A stretch of DNA of 64,000 nt from an uncultured Agathobaculum sp. (GTDB lineage Bacteria; Bacillota; Clostridia; Oscillospirales; Butyricicoccaceae). Below are positions 8,499 through 16,854 of this stretch, one piece after another. The position numbers were made by a program, and so were the translations under genes. Within the stretch, counting starts at the first letter, position 1, and every line of letters starts with the position of its first letter. Location: positions 1-64,000 of the forward strand of contig CAKSVR010000002.1 in assembly GCA_934504345.1 (NCBI GenBank). The letters are read 5' to 3'. The notes below the pieces were generated by a model. It was not told where the DNA came from and made no database searches. It saw nothing but the letters and a program-made list of their open reading frames with translations.

Positions 8499-9836
8499 AT
8501 GAAACGAGTGAAGATCCGCAAGATATGTAAATGGAGCATGGCAGCCACCGTCGCCATCGGTGTGCTGTTCATTGTGATGTCCGCATGGAGCAACCGGGAA
8601 TTTCACGCGCTTCAGGAGGCTACCGACCAGTATATCCTCTGCGAACAGTCCGCGACCGACCTGATGGACGGCTCGAACACGCTGACCGAGCAGGTACGGC
8701 TGTATGCCACGACCGGCCGCCGCGAATATATGGATGACTACTTCAAGGAGGCTTACAGCGGCCGCCGCGAAACCGCGCTCGAAAATCTCAAGCAGGATTT
8801 TGACGGCACACACGTTTTCACTTCTCTTCAGGCCGCCTTCACCTATTCCGAGAAGCTGATGAACACCGAGTATTACGCCATGCGGCTGATCTCCGAGGCA
8901 CAGAACATCGACGAGGGGACATGGCCGGATGAGATCAAGTCGGTCAATATCACCGCAGGCGATTCACAGATGTCCGCCGCCCACAAAATGGCTGCCGCCC
9001 AGCGCCTTGTCAGTGATAACTCGTATGAGCTCACCCGAGGACAGATCTCCGGTCAGGTTCAGGAATGCCTTAACAGTATGCTGGCCGAAACCCACAACCA
9101 GCAGGGCCGCGCCACCACCATCTTTGCGGATATGTATCTCAAGCTGCAGATCGGCATGGCCGTTCTGGTCGCACTGATGCTCATACTGTGCGTGATGGTG
9201 CGCCGCTTGATCGTCGTTCCGCTGATGAAATACGAGGAGAGCATCCAGCAGAATACCACATTCCCAATCATCGGTGCAGATGAGATGCAGATGCTCGCCG
9301 AAACCTACAATCGGATGTTCGTTGCCAACAAGGAGGCGCAGGAGCCCATACGCCACAAGGCCGAGCACGATGCGCTGACCGATCTTCTCAACCGCGGCTC
9401 ATTTGAGAAGCTGCTCAATGTTTATGAGAATGGTGCTGCACCGTTCGCGCTCATCATCGCCGACGTGGATTCGTTCAAAGCGGTAAACGACACCTACGGC
9501 CATTCCACGGGCGACGAAGCGCTCAAGCTGGTCAGCCACCTGCTGTTCACCGCATTCCGCGGCATCGACTATATCTGCCGCATCGGCGGTGACGAGTTTG
9601 CCATTATCATGGTCGAAATGACCAGTGAACTGCGCTATACCATCGAAGAAAAGATCAACGCCATGAATGAGCGCCTCGCCAAGCCGCAGGACGGCCTGCC
9701 GCCGCTGTCGCTCAGTGTCGGTGTCGCATTCACCGACCGAAAAAATCCCTCCGGCACCCTGTTTCAGGATGCCGATAAGGCTCTCTACGAGCGCAAAAAG
9801 AACGGCAAGGCCGGATGCAGCTTTTATGAGGGTTGA
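8499..9836 (+). CDS. Membrane sensor diguanylate cyclase (GGDEF)
   Basis: A 445-residue protein that should make cyclic di-GMP from two GTP. There is a membrane helix at about residues 12-32 and a second at about 226-245. Between them lies a sensor region of about 190 residues exposed outside. A short HAMP-like linker follows the second helix. The catalytic GGDEF motif is at residues 363-367 in CRIGGDEFAII. An inhibitory I-site RxxD (RGID, 354-357) lies exactly five residues upstream, so product inhibition is expected. No EAL domain is present. It is a single-gene unit with its own promoter and terminator. Confidence 0.93.
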   Translation: MKRVKIRKICKWSMAATVAIGVLFIVMSAWSNREFHALQEATDQYILCEQSATDLMDGSNTLTEQVRLYATTGRREYMDDYFKEAYSGRRETALENLKQDFDGTHVFTSLQAAFTYSEKLMNTEYYAMRLISEAQNIDEGTWPDEIKSVNITAGDSQMSAAHKMAAAQRLVSDNSYELTRGQISGQVQECLNSMLAETHNQQGRATTIFADMYLKLQIGMAVLVALMLILCVMVRRLIVVPLMKYEESIQQNTTFPIIGADEMQMLAETYNRMFVANKEAQEPIRHKAEHDALTDLLNRGSFEKLLNVYENGAAPFALIIADVDSFKAVNDTYGHSTGDEALKLVSHLLFTAFRGIDYICRIGGDEFAIIMVEMTSELRYTIEEKINAMNERLAKPQDGLPPLSLSVGVAFTDRKNPSGTLFQDADKALYERKKNGKAGCSFYEG

Positions 9837-9851
9837 TAAAACGGAATATGC

Positions 9852-9881
9852 AAAAAGACATCGCTGAGCGATGTCTTTTTT
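9852..9881. terminator. Bidirectional terminator between the cyclase gene and the CRISPR array
   Basis: AAAAAGACATCGC and GCGATGTCTTTTTT form a perfect stem with a TGA loop and T/A runs on both sides. It can end the cyclase transcript on plus and the CRISPR transcript on minus. Confidence 0.85.
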
Positions 9882-9913
9882 GTTTGCGCGAAAGGATTGC
9901 GGTCCGTGCGTTG

Positions 9914-11894
9914 GGTACAGCCCCGCTTGGGCGGGGAAAAGGTCTTATAAACCACCTTATAGGGGATACGGGTGGGATCATCCCCGCTCATGCGGGGAAA
10001 AGCTATGCAAATACAGCGTTTACATTTCTCTGCGAGGATCATCCCCGCTCATGCGGGGAAAAGACAGCAGCAAGCTTTGCTTGATGATTATCGTAAGGAT
10101 CATCCCCGCTCATGCGGGGAAAAGTATCTGCAAAAAGAGATTCCAAAAATCATCATAGGATCATCCCCGCTCATGCGGGGAAAAGCCGGTATCCGCGTTC
10201 ACTTGTCCGGCACCACCAGGATCATCCCCGCTCATGCGGGGAAAAGGCTTGCCTGGGTGTTTGATTTGCCGCTGGATGAGGATCATCCCCGCTCATGCGG
10301 GGAAAAGCCACCCGGATAAGTCCCGTTTATTGGACTTTCGGGATCATCCCCGCTCATGCGGGGAAAAGCTCAGAGCCCAGTTTCATTCGCTGCCCGTACC
10401 AGGATCATCCCCGCTCATGCGGGGAAAAGTGTCCCGAATCCGCGCTTTGATAAACACAAATGGGATCATCCCCGCTCATGCGGGGAAAAGCTTGAAGATG
10501 ATGGTATCGAAAAATCAAAGCAGGGATCATCCCCGCTCATGCGGGGAAAAGCACGACGGCAGCCTCGTGCGTGTCGATGTGCTGGGATCATCCCCGCTCA
10601 TGCGGGGAAAAGTAGTCCATGAGCCGCGAAATTGTTATTTCAGAGGGATCATCCCCGCTCATGCGGGGAAAAGGAACGCGCGATCTTATGAAGTGGTAGG
10701 GAGGTAGGATCATCCCCGCTCATGCGGGGAAAAGGGCCTGGGCCGCTATGCGGTCCTTGAGGGCCTAGGATCATCCCCGCTCATGCGGGGAAAAGGCAGT
10801 AGCGCCGAGCATACAGCTTGCGGATACTGGATCATCCCCGCTCATGCGGGGAAAAGCACAAGTGATGTAGTAGTCCTTTCTGCTCGGCGGGATCATCCCC
10901 GCTCATGCGGGGAAAAGGCGCTCGGAAGTCGCAGTACGCAATCTTTGGCAGGATCATCCCCGCTCATGCGGGGAAAAGGGCGCACCTGGTTTGCACTTCA
11001 TACACAAGCTCAGGATCATCCCCGCTCATGCGGGGAAAAGCGAGAGCGTACAGCGCAGCAGGTGTGCAATAGAGGATCATCCCCGCTCATGCGGGGAAAA
11101 GAAATTTGCAGAGAGCACCGACAAACCGCGCTTAGGATCATCCCCGCTCATGCGGGGAAAAGAAGTGTTAAAGTAATCTGCAATTTGTACGAGCGGGATC
11201 ATCCCCGCTCATGCGGGGAAAAGTAGAAGATGAAAAGCGCAGCAACGATTGACTGGGGATCATCCCCGCTCATGCGGGGAAAAGCTTATGGTGGTTTGCT
11301 GATTGGTACTATCCTTGGGATCATCCCCGCTCATGCGGGGAAAAGCTCTTTCGTATGCGCTGTATAGTGTTTGGCTGAGGATCATCCCCGCTCATGCGGG
11401 GAAAAGCGGCAACGACCGCCGCGACAGCGCAAAAGTATAGGATCATCCCCGCTCATGCGGGGAAAAGTGTACTAATGATTCGATGAGAAATACAACGGCA
11501 GGATCATCCCCGCTCATGCGGGGAAAAGTTACTCAAACCGAAGCAGCAGAAGAAATGAACAGGATCATCCCCGCTCATGCGGGGAAAAGGGAAAAACCTG
11601 ATTAAACAAAAAAACGGTCGCAGGATCATCCCCGCTCATGCGGGGAAAAGTCAAGGTATTGTTGATGCTTTTAATGCGAGTTAGGATCATCCCCGCTCAT
11701 GCGGGGAAAAGATATTCCGGATTGCCTCGTATCCTATAGCGTCAGGATCATCCCCGCTCATGCGGGGAAAAGGATCAAGCTATTTTATAGCAGAAATTAT
11801 GAAAGGGATCATCCCCGCTCATGCGGGGAAAAGTTTATATTGGCTCTCCTAAGTCTGATTTCCGTAGGATCATCCCCGCTCATGCGGGGAAAAG
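9914..11894 (-). CRISPR. Type I-E CRISPR array, 32 exact repeats plus one decayed repeat
   Basis: Thirty-two identical 28-bp repeats run from 9975 to 11894 with a 61-bp period. On the plus strand each reads GGATCATCCCCGC, then TCAT, then GCGGGGAAAAG. A further repeat at 9914-9941 matches at 22 of 28 positions and marks the old (trailer) end. Spacers are 33 nt except one of 34 nt before the repeat at 11013. Read on the minus strand the repeat (CTTTTCCCCGC...GCGGGGATGATCC) aligns with the I-E consensus. The array is therefore transcribed in the same direction as the cas genes, and the newest spacers are next to cas2. The base after each repeat in that direction is a pyrimidine in 31 of 32 cases. 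Confidence 0.98.
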
Positions 11895-11936
11895 ACTTAA
11901 ACAAGTCGCAAAAACCGGATATTTTCGTGGAACACT
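11895..11936 (-). promoter_or_regulatory. Very short CRISPR leader segment
   Basis: Only 42 bp separate the cas2-dnaQ stop codon from the first repeat. The segment is AT-rich, as leaders are. Any further leader or promoter sequence must lie inside the 3' end of the cas2-dnaQ gene, or the array is read through from the cas operon. Confidence 0.5.
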
Positions 11937-12815
11937 TCACTTTTCCATCAGCATTTGGTACACAAAATGGGTCAGCCTGCAATCAGCCGACACCCGATGT
12001 ATCCCCGCCGTATCCAATTGAAAATATTCCGCTATCGTTTCCAGTTTGTAATTGGAGATCCCTTTGAGCCGCTTTCGTGCCAGATTCAGCGTATCCACGC
12101 ACCGGGCCACCGGCATTTTCACGCCGTATCTCCGGCAGGCCACCCTTAAAAATGACAGGTCGAACGAAAGATTATGCCCTGTCAGCGTATCATCGCCGAT
12201 GAATTCCGCAAACTCTTGCAATGCCTGTGCCGGGCTGAGGCCATCCGACTGCAATCCGGCCTCGGTCAGCCCTGTTAATTGTACCACATCTTTCGAAATC
12301 GGGCGACTGTTTTTGACCAGCGCCGCGTACTCCGCCGCAATCGCTCCATCCCGTATCCGCAGTGCGCCGAGCTCGATGATCTCATCGGTTTCCGGATGCA
12401 GGCCGCTGGTTTCTATATCGATCACCGTGTAATCCCGCATCGCCGCAGATGCCGAGCGTGCCCGTGCCGACTCTATCCGCCGCACCTTGGCAAACTGCGC
12501 CGCTTTGCTGAAGCCCTCGCCCAGCCCGGTCGTCTGCGCCTGCGGTTTTGGACGGCGCATCAGCCTGATGCCATCCAGATCGACCGGCTGCCATGTCGTA
12601 TTATGCACCCGGAAATCCATTCCCTGCTCGGTGTTGGTGCTGAACACCATGGTCGCACGGCCGTTTTTCAGGTTTTCGCATATCCGCTCCCACAGTGCAT
12701 CGCGCACGCGGCTGCTCACGCTGCCGACATAAACGCCCGTGTTTATCTCGCACAGCCATTTGGACAGGTCGCCGCGCAGCTTGGGCGGGCAGTCGGTGAG
12801 CGTGACAACGATCAT
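11937..12815 (-). CDS. cas2: Cas2e fused to a DnaQ-like DEDDh exonuclease
   Basis: A 292-residue fusion. Residues 1-95 are type I-E Cas2, which with Cas1 forms the spacer integrase (MIVVTLTDCPPKLRGDLSKW; LKNGRATMVFSTNTEQG). A linker of about 30 residues leads to a 3'-5' exonuclease domain at 127-290. All five DEDDh residues are present: Asp133 and Glu135 in VIDIETSG, Asp219 in GHNLSFDLSFL, His273 and Asp278 in HRVSADC. In known Cas2-DnaQ proteins this domain trims prespacers before integration. The gene overlaps cas1 by 4 bp (ATGA) and is the last gene before the array. Confidence 0.96.
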   Translation of the reverse strand: MIVVTLTDCPPKLRGDLSKWLCEINTGVYVGSVSSRVRDALWERICENLKNGRATMVFSTNTEQGMDFRVHNTTWQPVDLDGIRLMRRPKPQAQTTGLGEGFSKAAQFAKVRRIESARARSASAAMRDYTVIDIETSGLHPETDEIIELGALRIRDGAIAAEYAALVKNSRPISKDVVQLTGLTEAGLQSDGLSPAQALQEFAEFIGDDTLTGHNLSFDLSFLRVACRRYGVKMPVARCVDTLNLARKRLKGISNYKLETIAEYFQLDTAGIHRVSADCRLTHFVYQMLMEK

Positions 12816-13759
12816 TTTCCCTCACCTGCCCGTTTGCCATACGAAATGCCGTTCGCCACGGCCTCGCGCTGGTTGTTCCACAGGCGCACCTCATTGCCGT
12901 CCTCGGGCAGCGCTTCTCCGTCACTCAGCAGATACTTGATGTCATGCACCATGCGTTCCAGAATATGCTGCTCCACCATCGCATCGCGCACACGGCGGCG
13001 CACGACTGCCGGTAAGTCCTCCGGCTGCTCGGCGGCAATCTCGAAGGCAATGGGTATCGTCACCTCAGCCTTATACAGATCTGCCACATCATACACGAAT
13101 GACTTTTCGTGCCCGACATGGACAAATCCCAGTCCCGGCGCGCAGCCCATCGCGGCAATGACGGCGTGCGCCAGGCCATACAGGCAAACGTGTCCGGCGG
13201 ACAGTGCCTGATTGACCGCATCGCCCGCCGAGAAGTCCTCCGGGTCGTATATGCGGCCGTTCCACTCCACTCCCCATTCTTCCGAGGCTCTGCGATACAC
13301 CTCGCGCACCCGTGCGCCCTCTCGGCCGCGCAGCTGCGGCAATGTCAGCTGCGAAATATCCTCGCCCGGAAAACGCAGCTGATACATTTTGCGTACGACC
13401 TGCAAATGCTGCTTTTTGTCGCTCACCAGCGCCGCCTGCCGTATCAGCAGCCCGGCGCGATGGGTCAGCGGCCGCCCACCCGCATAGTAGCGCACACCGC
13501 GCTCCCCGACCCAGACAACGCTCACGCCTGCATCCCCGATCAGCTCCATCGCCCGGTGTGTCACAGTCGTGCCCGGGCCGAGCAGCAGCACCGAAATGGC
13601 CGCCGCCGGAATATGGATGATGCCCTCCTCGTCCAGCACGGTGATGGCGCTGTCCTGCCGACTGAGCTGGCAGCGCTCGAGATAGAGAAAGGTCAGCCGG
13701 TCTTTCACCTGCGGCAGATCCTGCAGCTCCGGGCGCACCATGCCCGGCAGCTCGCTCAT
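12812..13759 (-). CDS. cas1: Cas1, type I-E integrase subunit
   Basis: A 315-residue Cas1, the metal-dependent nuclease/integrase that inserts new spacers together with Cas2. The C-terminal catalytic region is intact: HVGHEKSFVYDVADLYK supplies the His and Asp residues, and the Glu lies in the preceding helical region (DAVNQALSAGHVCLYGLAHA). The length is close to the usual I-E value. Its start overlaps the cas6e stop by 4 bp and its end overlaps cas2, so translation is probably coupled through the operon. Confidence 0.96.
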   Translation of the reverse strand: MSELPGMVRPELQDLPQVKDRLTFLYLERCQLSRQDSAITVLDEEGIIHIPAAAISVLLLGPGTTVTHRAMELIGDAGVSVVWVGERGVRYYAGGRPLTHRAGLLIRQAALVSDKKQHLQVVRKMYQLRFPGEDISQLTLPQLRGREGARVREVYRRASEEWGVEWNGRIYDPEDFSAGDAVNQALSAGHVCLYGLAHAVIAAMGCAPGLGFVHVGHEKSFVYDVADLYKAEVTIPIAFEIAAEQPEDLPAVVRRRVRDAMVEQHILERMVHDIKYLLSDGEALPEDGNEVRLWNNQREAVANGISYGKRAGEGK

Positions 13760-14394
13760 GCGCCGCCCTCGGCGCGCACGACTGTCAGCAGGCCCATGCC
13801 GTAGGCCTTGCCGCGCCCAATGCCCTCGGTGAGCGCCCGACGGAAACGCTCCGCATCGGTCACGCGCAGCACGCCCTCATAGGCAACACCCAGCAGCGAC
13901 ACCCGTCTGCGCTCTGCGCCCTTGCAGAAGCTGTACCATTTGCTCGAGGTGACTGCAAATCCATCCGGTTCGAGGGCAAATCCATGCCCTTCCGCGCGTT
14001 TCAGCAGCCATTCCTCCTGATATTTGACCGAAACGTGCGCGTGTACCTCGCCGCGGCCGTCCTTTGCTGTTTTGCAGCTTTTGGTCGGATTGGCCGTCAG
14101 GCGAAACCGCCATATGCTGCCCTCGGTGATGCGTTCCAGCAGAGGCGCATAGCTTTTCGTCTGTCCGGCCTCGCCCGTGCCGAACTGCTCCGCCATGTGA
14201 CGGAGATCCGGCTTTTGCGGGCTGAGCAGCAGCAGATACTGCCTGCCGCGCAGCGTATCCAGCCGCCACAGCTTGCGCTCCCGCTCACCGGTGAACGCAC
14301 CCTCGACTGCGCCGTGCAGCAGATTGAGCGCAGACAGCGCACGCATGGTGTCCCGCCGGGTCAGGTCGAGCTCGATTCGCGACAGATACATCAC
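13756..14394 (-). CDS. cas6e: Cas6e (CasE), crRNA-processing endoribonuclease
   Basis: A 212-residue Cas6e that cuts the CRISPR transcript within each repeat hairpin and stays bound as part of Cascade. The early segment LLHGAVEGAF contains the conserved histidine thought to be catalytic. The C-terminal glycine-rich loop reads IGRGKAYGMGLLTV. The array repeat has the stable CCCCGC/GCGGGG stem that such enzymes recognise. It overlaps cas5e and cas1 by 4 bp on each side. Confidence 0.94.
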   Translation of the reverse strand: MMYLSRIELDLTRRDTMRALSALNLLHGAVEGAFTGERERKLWRLDTLRGRQYLLLLSPQKPDLRHMAEQFGTGEAGQTKSYAPLLERITEGSIWRFRLTANPTKSCKTAKDGRGEVHAHVSVKYQEEWLLKRAEGHGFALEPDGFAVTSSKWYSFCKGAERRRVSLLGVAYEGVLRVTDAERFRRALTEGIGRGKAYGMGLLTVVRAEGGA

Positions 14395-15173
14395 GCATCC
14401 CCTCCTTCCAGTTCTCGCATCGGATCGTGTTCCGCCGGTGCGCCCGTCTGCCGCATGAGCGGCTCACACTCGGTCTGAAACCGGCAGCCGTACTCGCGCC
14501 GTGTCGGCGCAAACGACATCGGACGGTCGCGCAGACGGCGCACTGTGCCGCGCTTCTCATCCGCGCCCTCGAGGATGATGCGCTGTTCCCGCGCCGCGCT
14601 CTTGCTGCGCCATGCCGCATCCATGTCAGGCTCGGCGCGGAGCACCTCTTCGAGTGCACCCGCACGGATGCCGAGCGACAGCGGCAGTGTCGGCGGGCAC
14701 GAGCGCCGCCCGAGGAAAAGCGGAAATACCGGCTTATGCAGTGCATCTTCCAGCCGTTCGAGCAGGGCATCGTCCTCGCACTCCAGCCCGACCAGAAAGA
14801 CTGCATCAGACAGGTAATAGCGTTTAGTGGTATAAGCACGGCTTTTATCCTTATACGATTCTGTATAGTCTGATGCACACATATACGCCCTTGGCTGTTT
14901 TAGACCATTGTTTGATTTCTGCGGTGGCGCTTCCATATACATTGTATGGAAATCATACAGCATCTCACCTGCACGGTCAACGCGCACGCCCATGTGCAGC
15001 GTATCCAGCAGACGAACGGTGTCCGTATCGTCCCTCCGGCAGCCGAGCGCCGCCATCAGCAGACCGATCACGCCGCTTTTGGTCGGTTCGCGGCCGGTTC
15101 GCCGGATCTCATACTTGGACTCCGCACCCCACGCCTGCAAGGGCCCCGCCAGACGGAGCAGCAGCGTGCTCAT
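14391..15173 (-). CDS. cas5e: Cas5e (CasD), Cascade 5'-handle subunit
   Basis: A 260-residue Cas5e that caps the 5' handle of the crRNA in Cascade. I start it at 15173 because the ATG then overlaps the cas7e stop in an ATGA, as elsewhere in this operon, and the protein begins MSTLLLRLAGPLQAWGAES, the typical Cas5e opening. A longer frame exists upstream but lies inside cas7e. The segment REPTKSGVIGLLMAALGCRR is also family-typical. Confidence 0.94.
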   Translation of the reverse strand: MSTLLLRLAGPLQAWGAESKYEIRRTGREPTKSGVIGLLMAALGCRRDDTDTVRLLDTLHMGVRVDRAGEMLYDFHTMYMEAPPQKSNNGLKQPRAYMCASDYTESYKDKSRAYTTKRYYLSDAVFLVGLECEDDALLERLEDALHKPVFPLFLGRRSCPPTLPLSLGIRAGALEEVLRAEPDMDAAWRSKSAAREQRIILEGADEKRGTVRRLRDRPMSFAPTRREYGCRFQTECEPLMRQTGAPAEHDPMRELEGGDA

Positions 15174-16258
15174 GCCTGACCTCCATCGGCAGCCAGTGTC
15201 TGCGCCAGACGGTCGAGCAGCTCGGACAGCGAACCGGACTGTCCCAGTGCCTCCACCGGCTTGCCGATCACGAACGCTGCGGCGGGCTCGGCGGCAAACG
15301 TCCGGTACATCTCCTGTGCATACGCGCACAGCTTGTCTGCGGATGCCTGCTCAAAGCCCTGTGCACTCGCCGGAACGGCCTTTTCGAACGCGCCGCACAG
15401 GTTGACCGGCTGGTCGCGGCGCACCGTCACATAAACGGCATACGGCAGCGTGCGGTTGGCGAACGTGTTCTGCCTGCCGGTCGGCATGGAGCAGATCATT
15501 GCCTCGGCAAAGCCGCGCACGGCCTCGATGGCCGAAGCCTTGCCGAGCTGCTTCGCCAGCTCGCGCACATTGACCGCCGCATAGCGGTACAGCGTGGACG
15601 AGTTATACTCGACCGTGCCGAGGTGGCCAGCGCCCGCGTTATCCTCGGGCGCGAGGTCGTCCACCGCCGTAAAATAGTCGAACTCGGTCTGTGCCGTGTG
15701 TGTAGAGATGCTGTGCGCCACCTGCGCCGCTGCATCATAGTTGAGCGACGGGTCGCTGGCCACCATGCGGCCGAACAGCACCATATCCACCGACGGCAGC
15801 TCCTTGATGGCGGCCTTATAGGCCTTTGCATCCACTTTTTCGCCTGCATTCTCTGCAAGTGCCAAATCGGCAATCGCATTTGCCTGTGTGTCGTTCAAAA
15901 ACAGCAGAGCATCCTTTTTATTATCACTATCTCCACCTTTTTTGTCCTTTTTCAGTGCCTTATCCATTGCAGCTTTCGCAAGTTCCGCTGCATTTTCTTC
16001 TGTTGCTGTGCTGTCTTTCTGCATGATGATCTGCGCGACCATTTCAACGAATTTCTTGGTGCGCTTGCCCAGCGCCTCCTCCTCGAAAATATCCTTAAAA
16101 TACACGCGCATCGCACGCTTCCACGCCTGTGAGGATACGCGGGCGCGCTGTGTGCCGCCGTAGAGCGCGGTCTTGGGACTGCCGGTGTCGTCACGGTTGA
16201 CACAGCTCGGCGGTACGGTCTGCAAAATGTGAAAATCTACATACAGTCGGTCGTTCAT
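15170..16258 (-). CDS. cas7e: Cas7e (CasC), Cascade backbone subunit
   Basis: A 362-residue Cas7e, the repeated backbone protein that coats the crRNA spacer. I chose the start at 16258 because the protein then opens MNDRLYVDFHILQTVPPSC, as in the family, and overlaps the cse2 stop by ATGA. The region NRDDTGSPKTALYGGTQRAR and the later GRQNTFANRTLP are typical. A charged, Lys/Ala-rich insert lies around residues 85-125. The frame upstream of this start lies within cse2 and is not supported. Confidence 0.95.
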   Translation of the reverse strand: MNDRLYVDFHILQTVPPSCVNRDDTGSPKTALYGGTQRARVSSQAWKRAMRVYFKDIFEEEALGKRTKKFVEMVAQIIMQKDSTATEENAAELAKAAMDKALKKDKKGGDSDNKKDALLFLNDTQANAIADLALAENAGEKVDAKAYKAAIKELPSVDMVLFGRMVASDPSLNYDAAAQVAHSISTHTAQTEFDYFTAVDDLAPEDNAGAGHLGTVEYNSSTLYRYAAVNVRELAKQLGKASAIEAVRGFAEAMICSMPTGRQNTFANRTLPYAVYVTVRRDQPVNLCGAFEKAVPASAQGFEQASADKLCAYAQEMYRTFAAEPAAAFVIGKPVEALGQSGSLSELLDRLAQTLAADGGQA

Positions 16259-16854
16259 GCCTGTTCTTCCTTTCCGTTCTCTTCCATATTGAATCGGTAA
16301 AAATCCTGTGCCCAGCGCAGACGGACGTCCGCCATGCGCTCGATGTCCTGATACTGATACAGATCCCACGCCAGCGCCGCATAGTCGAGCGGAATATCCG
16401 CGCCGCGCAGCAGCTGCACCAGTCCGCGCAGATGATATGCCGCGCCGCGAATATCCGCTGCGGCGGCCAGCTGCCGGAACCGGCGGAGGATGCGTTCCTT
16501 TTCCTCGTGGTCATCGCCGGCCAGCCGGTTGAGCGCCCGTCCGAGCGGCTGTCCCTTTCGGTGCATCGGTGCGGTTTTGGGGTCCTTGCTCTGCTGATGC
16601 AGCGCGAACAGTGTCAGCGCGATGTACGCCGCCCACTCCGAACGGGTCACCTGTCCGCTGCCCGACATCCACTCCGCCGGGAAATCCTCAAACAGCACAC
16701 CCCACAGCTCGGGCAGCTCGCCCGGCGCCTTGCCGACACCGCGCCGCAGCCGCGCCAGCAGCGCGCGCTGTGCGCTGCCCTCCGGCATGGATAGTATGCC
16801 GGTGATGCGGGTGTTGACCCAGCTGTTCAGCGTGAGGTTGGTATCACTTGTCAT
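16255..16854 (-). CDS. cse2: Cse2 (CasB/Cas11e), Cascade small subunit
   Basis: A 199-residue helical protein matching Cse2, present as a dimer in the belly of Cascade where it steadies the R-loop. The central segment EWAAYIALTLFALHQQSKD and the C-terminal ALAWDLYQYQ are typical. I chose the ATG at 16854 over one six codons earlier because it overlaps the cas8e stop by 4 bp, the spacing used at nearly every junction here. Confidence 0.93.
   Translation of the reverse strand: MTSDTNLTLNSWVNTRITGILSMPEGSAQRALLARLRRGVGKAPGELPELWGVLFEDFPAEWMSGSGQVTRSEWAAYIALTLFALHQQSKDPKTAPMHRKGQPLGRALNRLAGDDHEEKERILRRFRQLAAAADIRGAAYHLRGLVQLLRGADIPLDYAALAWDLYQYQDIERMADVRLRWAQDFYRFNMEENGKEEQA

Noticed and set aside
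7500..8813. Longer 437-codon version of the nitrilase-family gene
   Set aside because: The extension overlaps the divergent cyclase gene and its promoter; the internal ATG at 8291 has AAGGAG and matches the family start.
9833..12067. Small proteins with repeated HAGK, SCGEK and MRGK segments
   Set aside because: These are translations of the CRISPR repeat in three frames, a well-known source of false proteins.
11937..12815. cas2 and dnaQ as two genes or a frameshift
   Set aside because: The frame is continuous with a plausible linker, and both halves are intact, so it is a true fusion.
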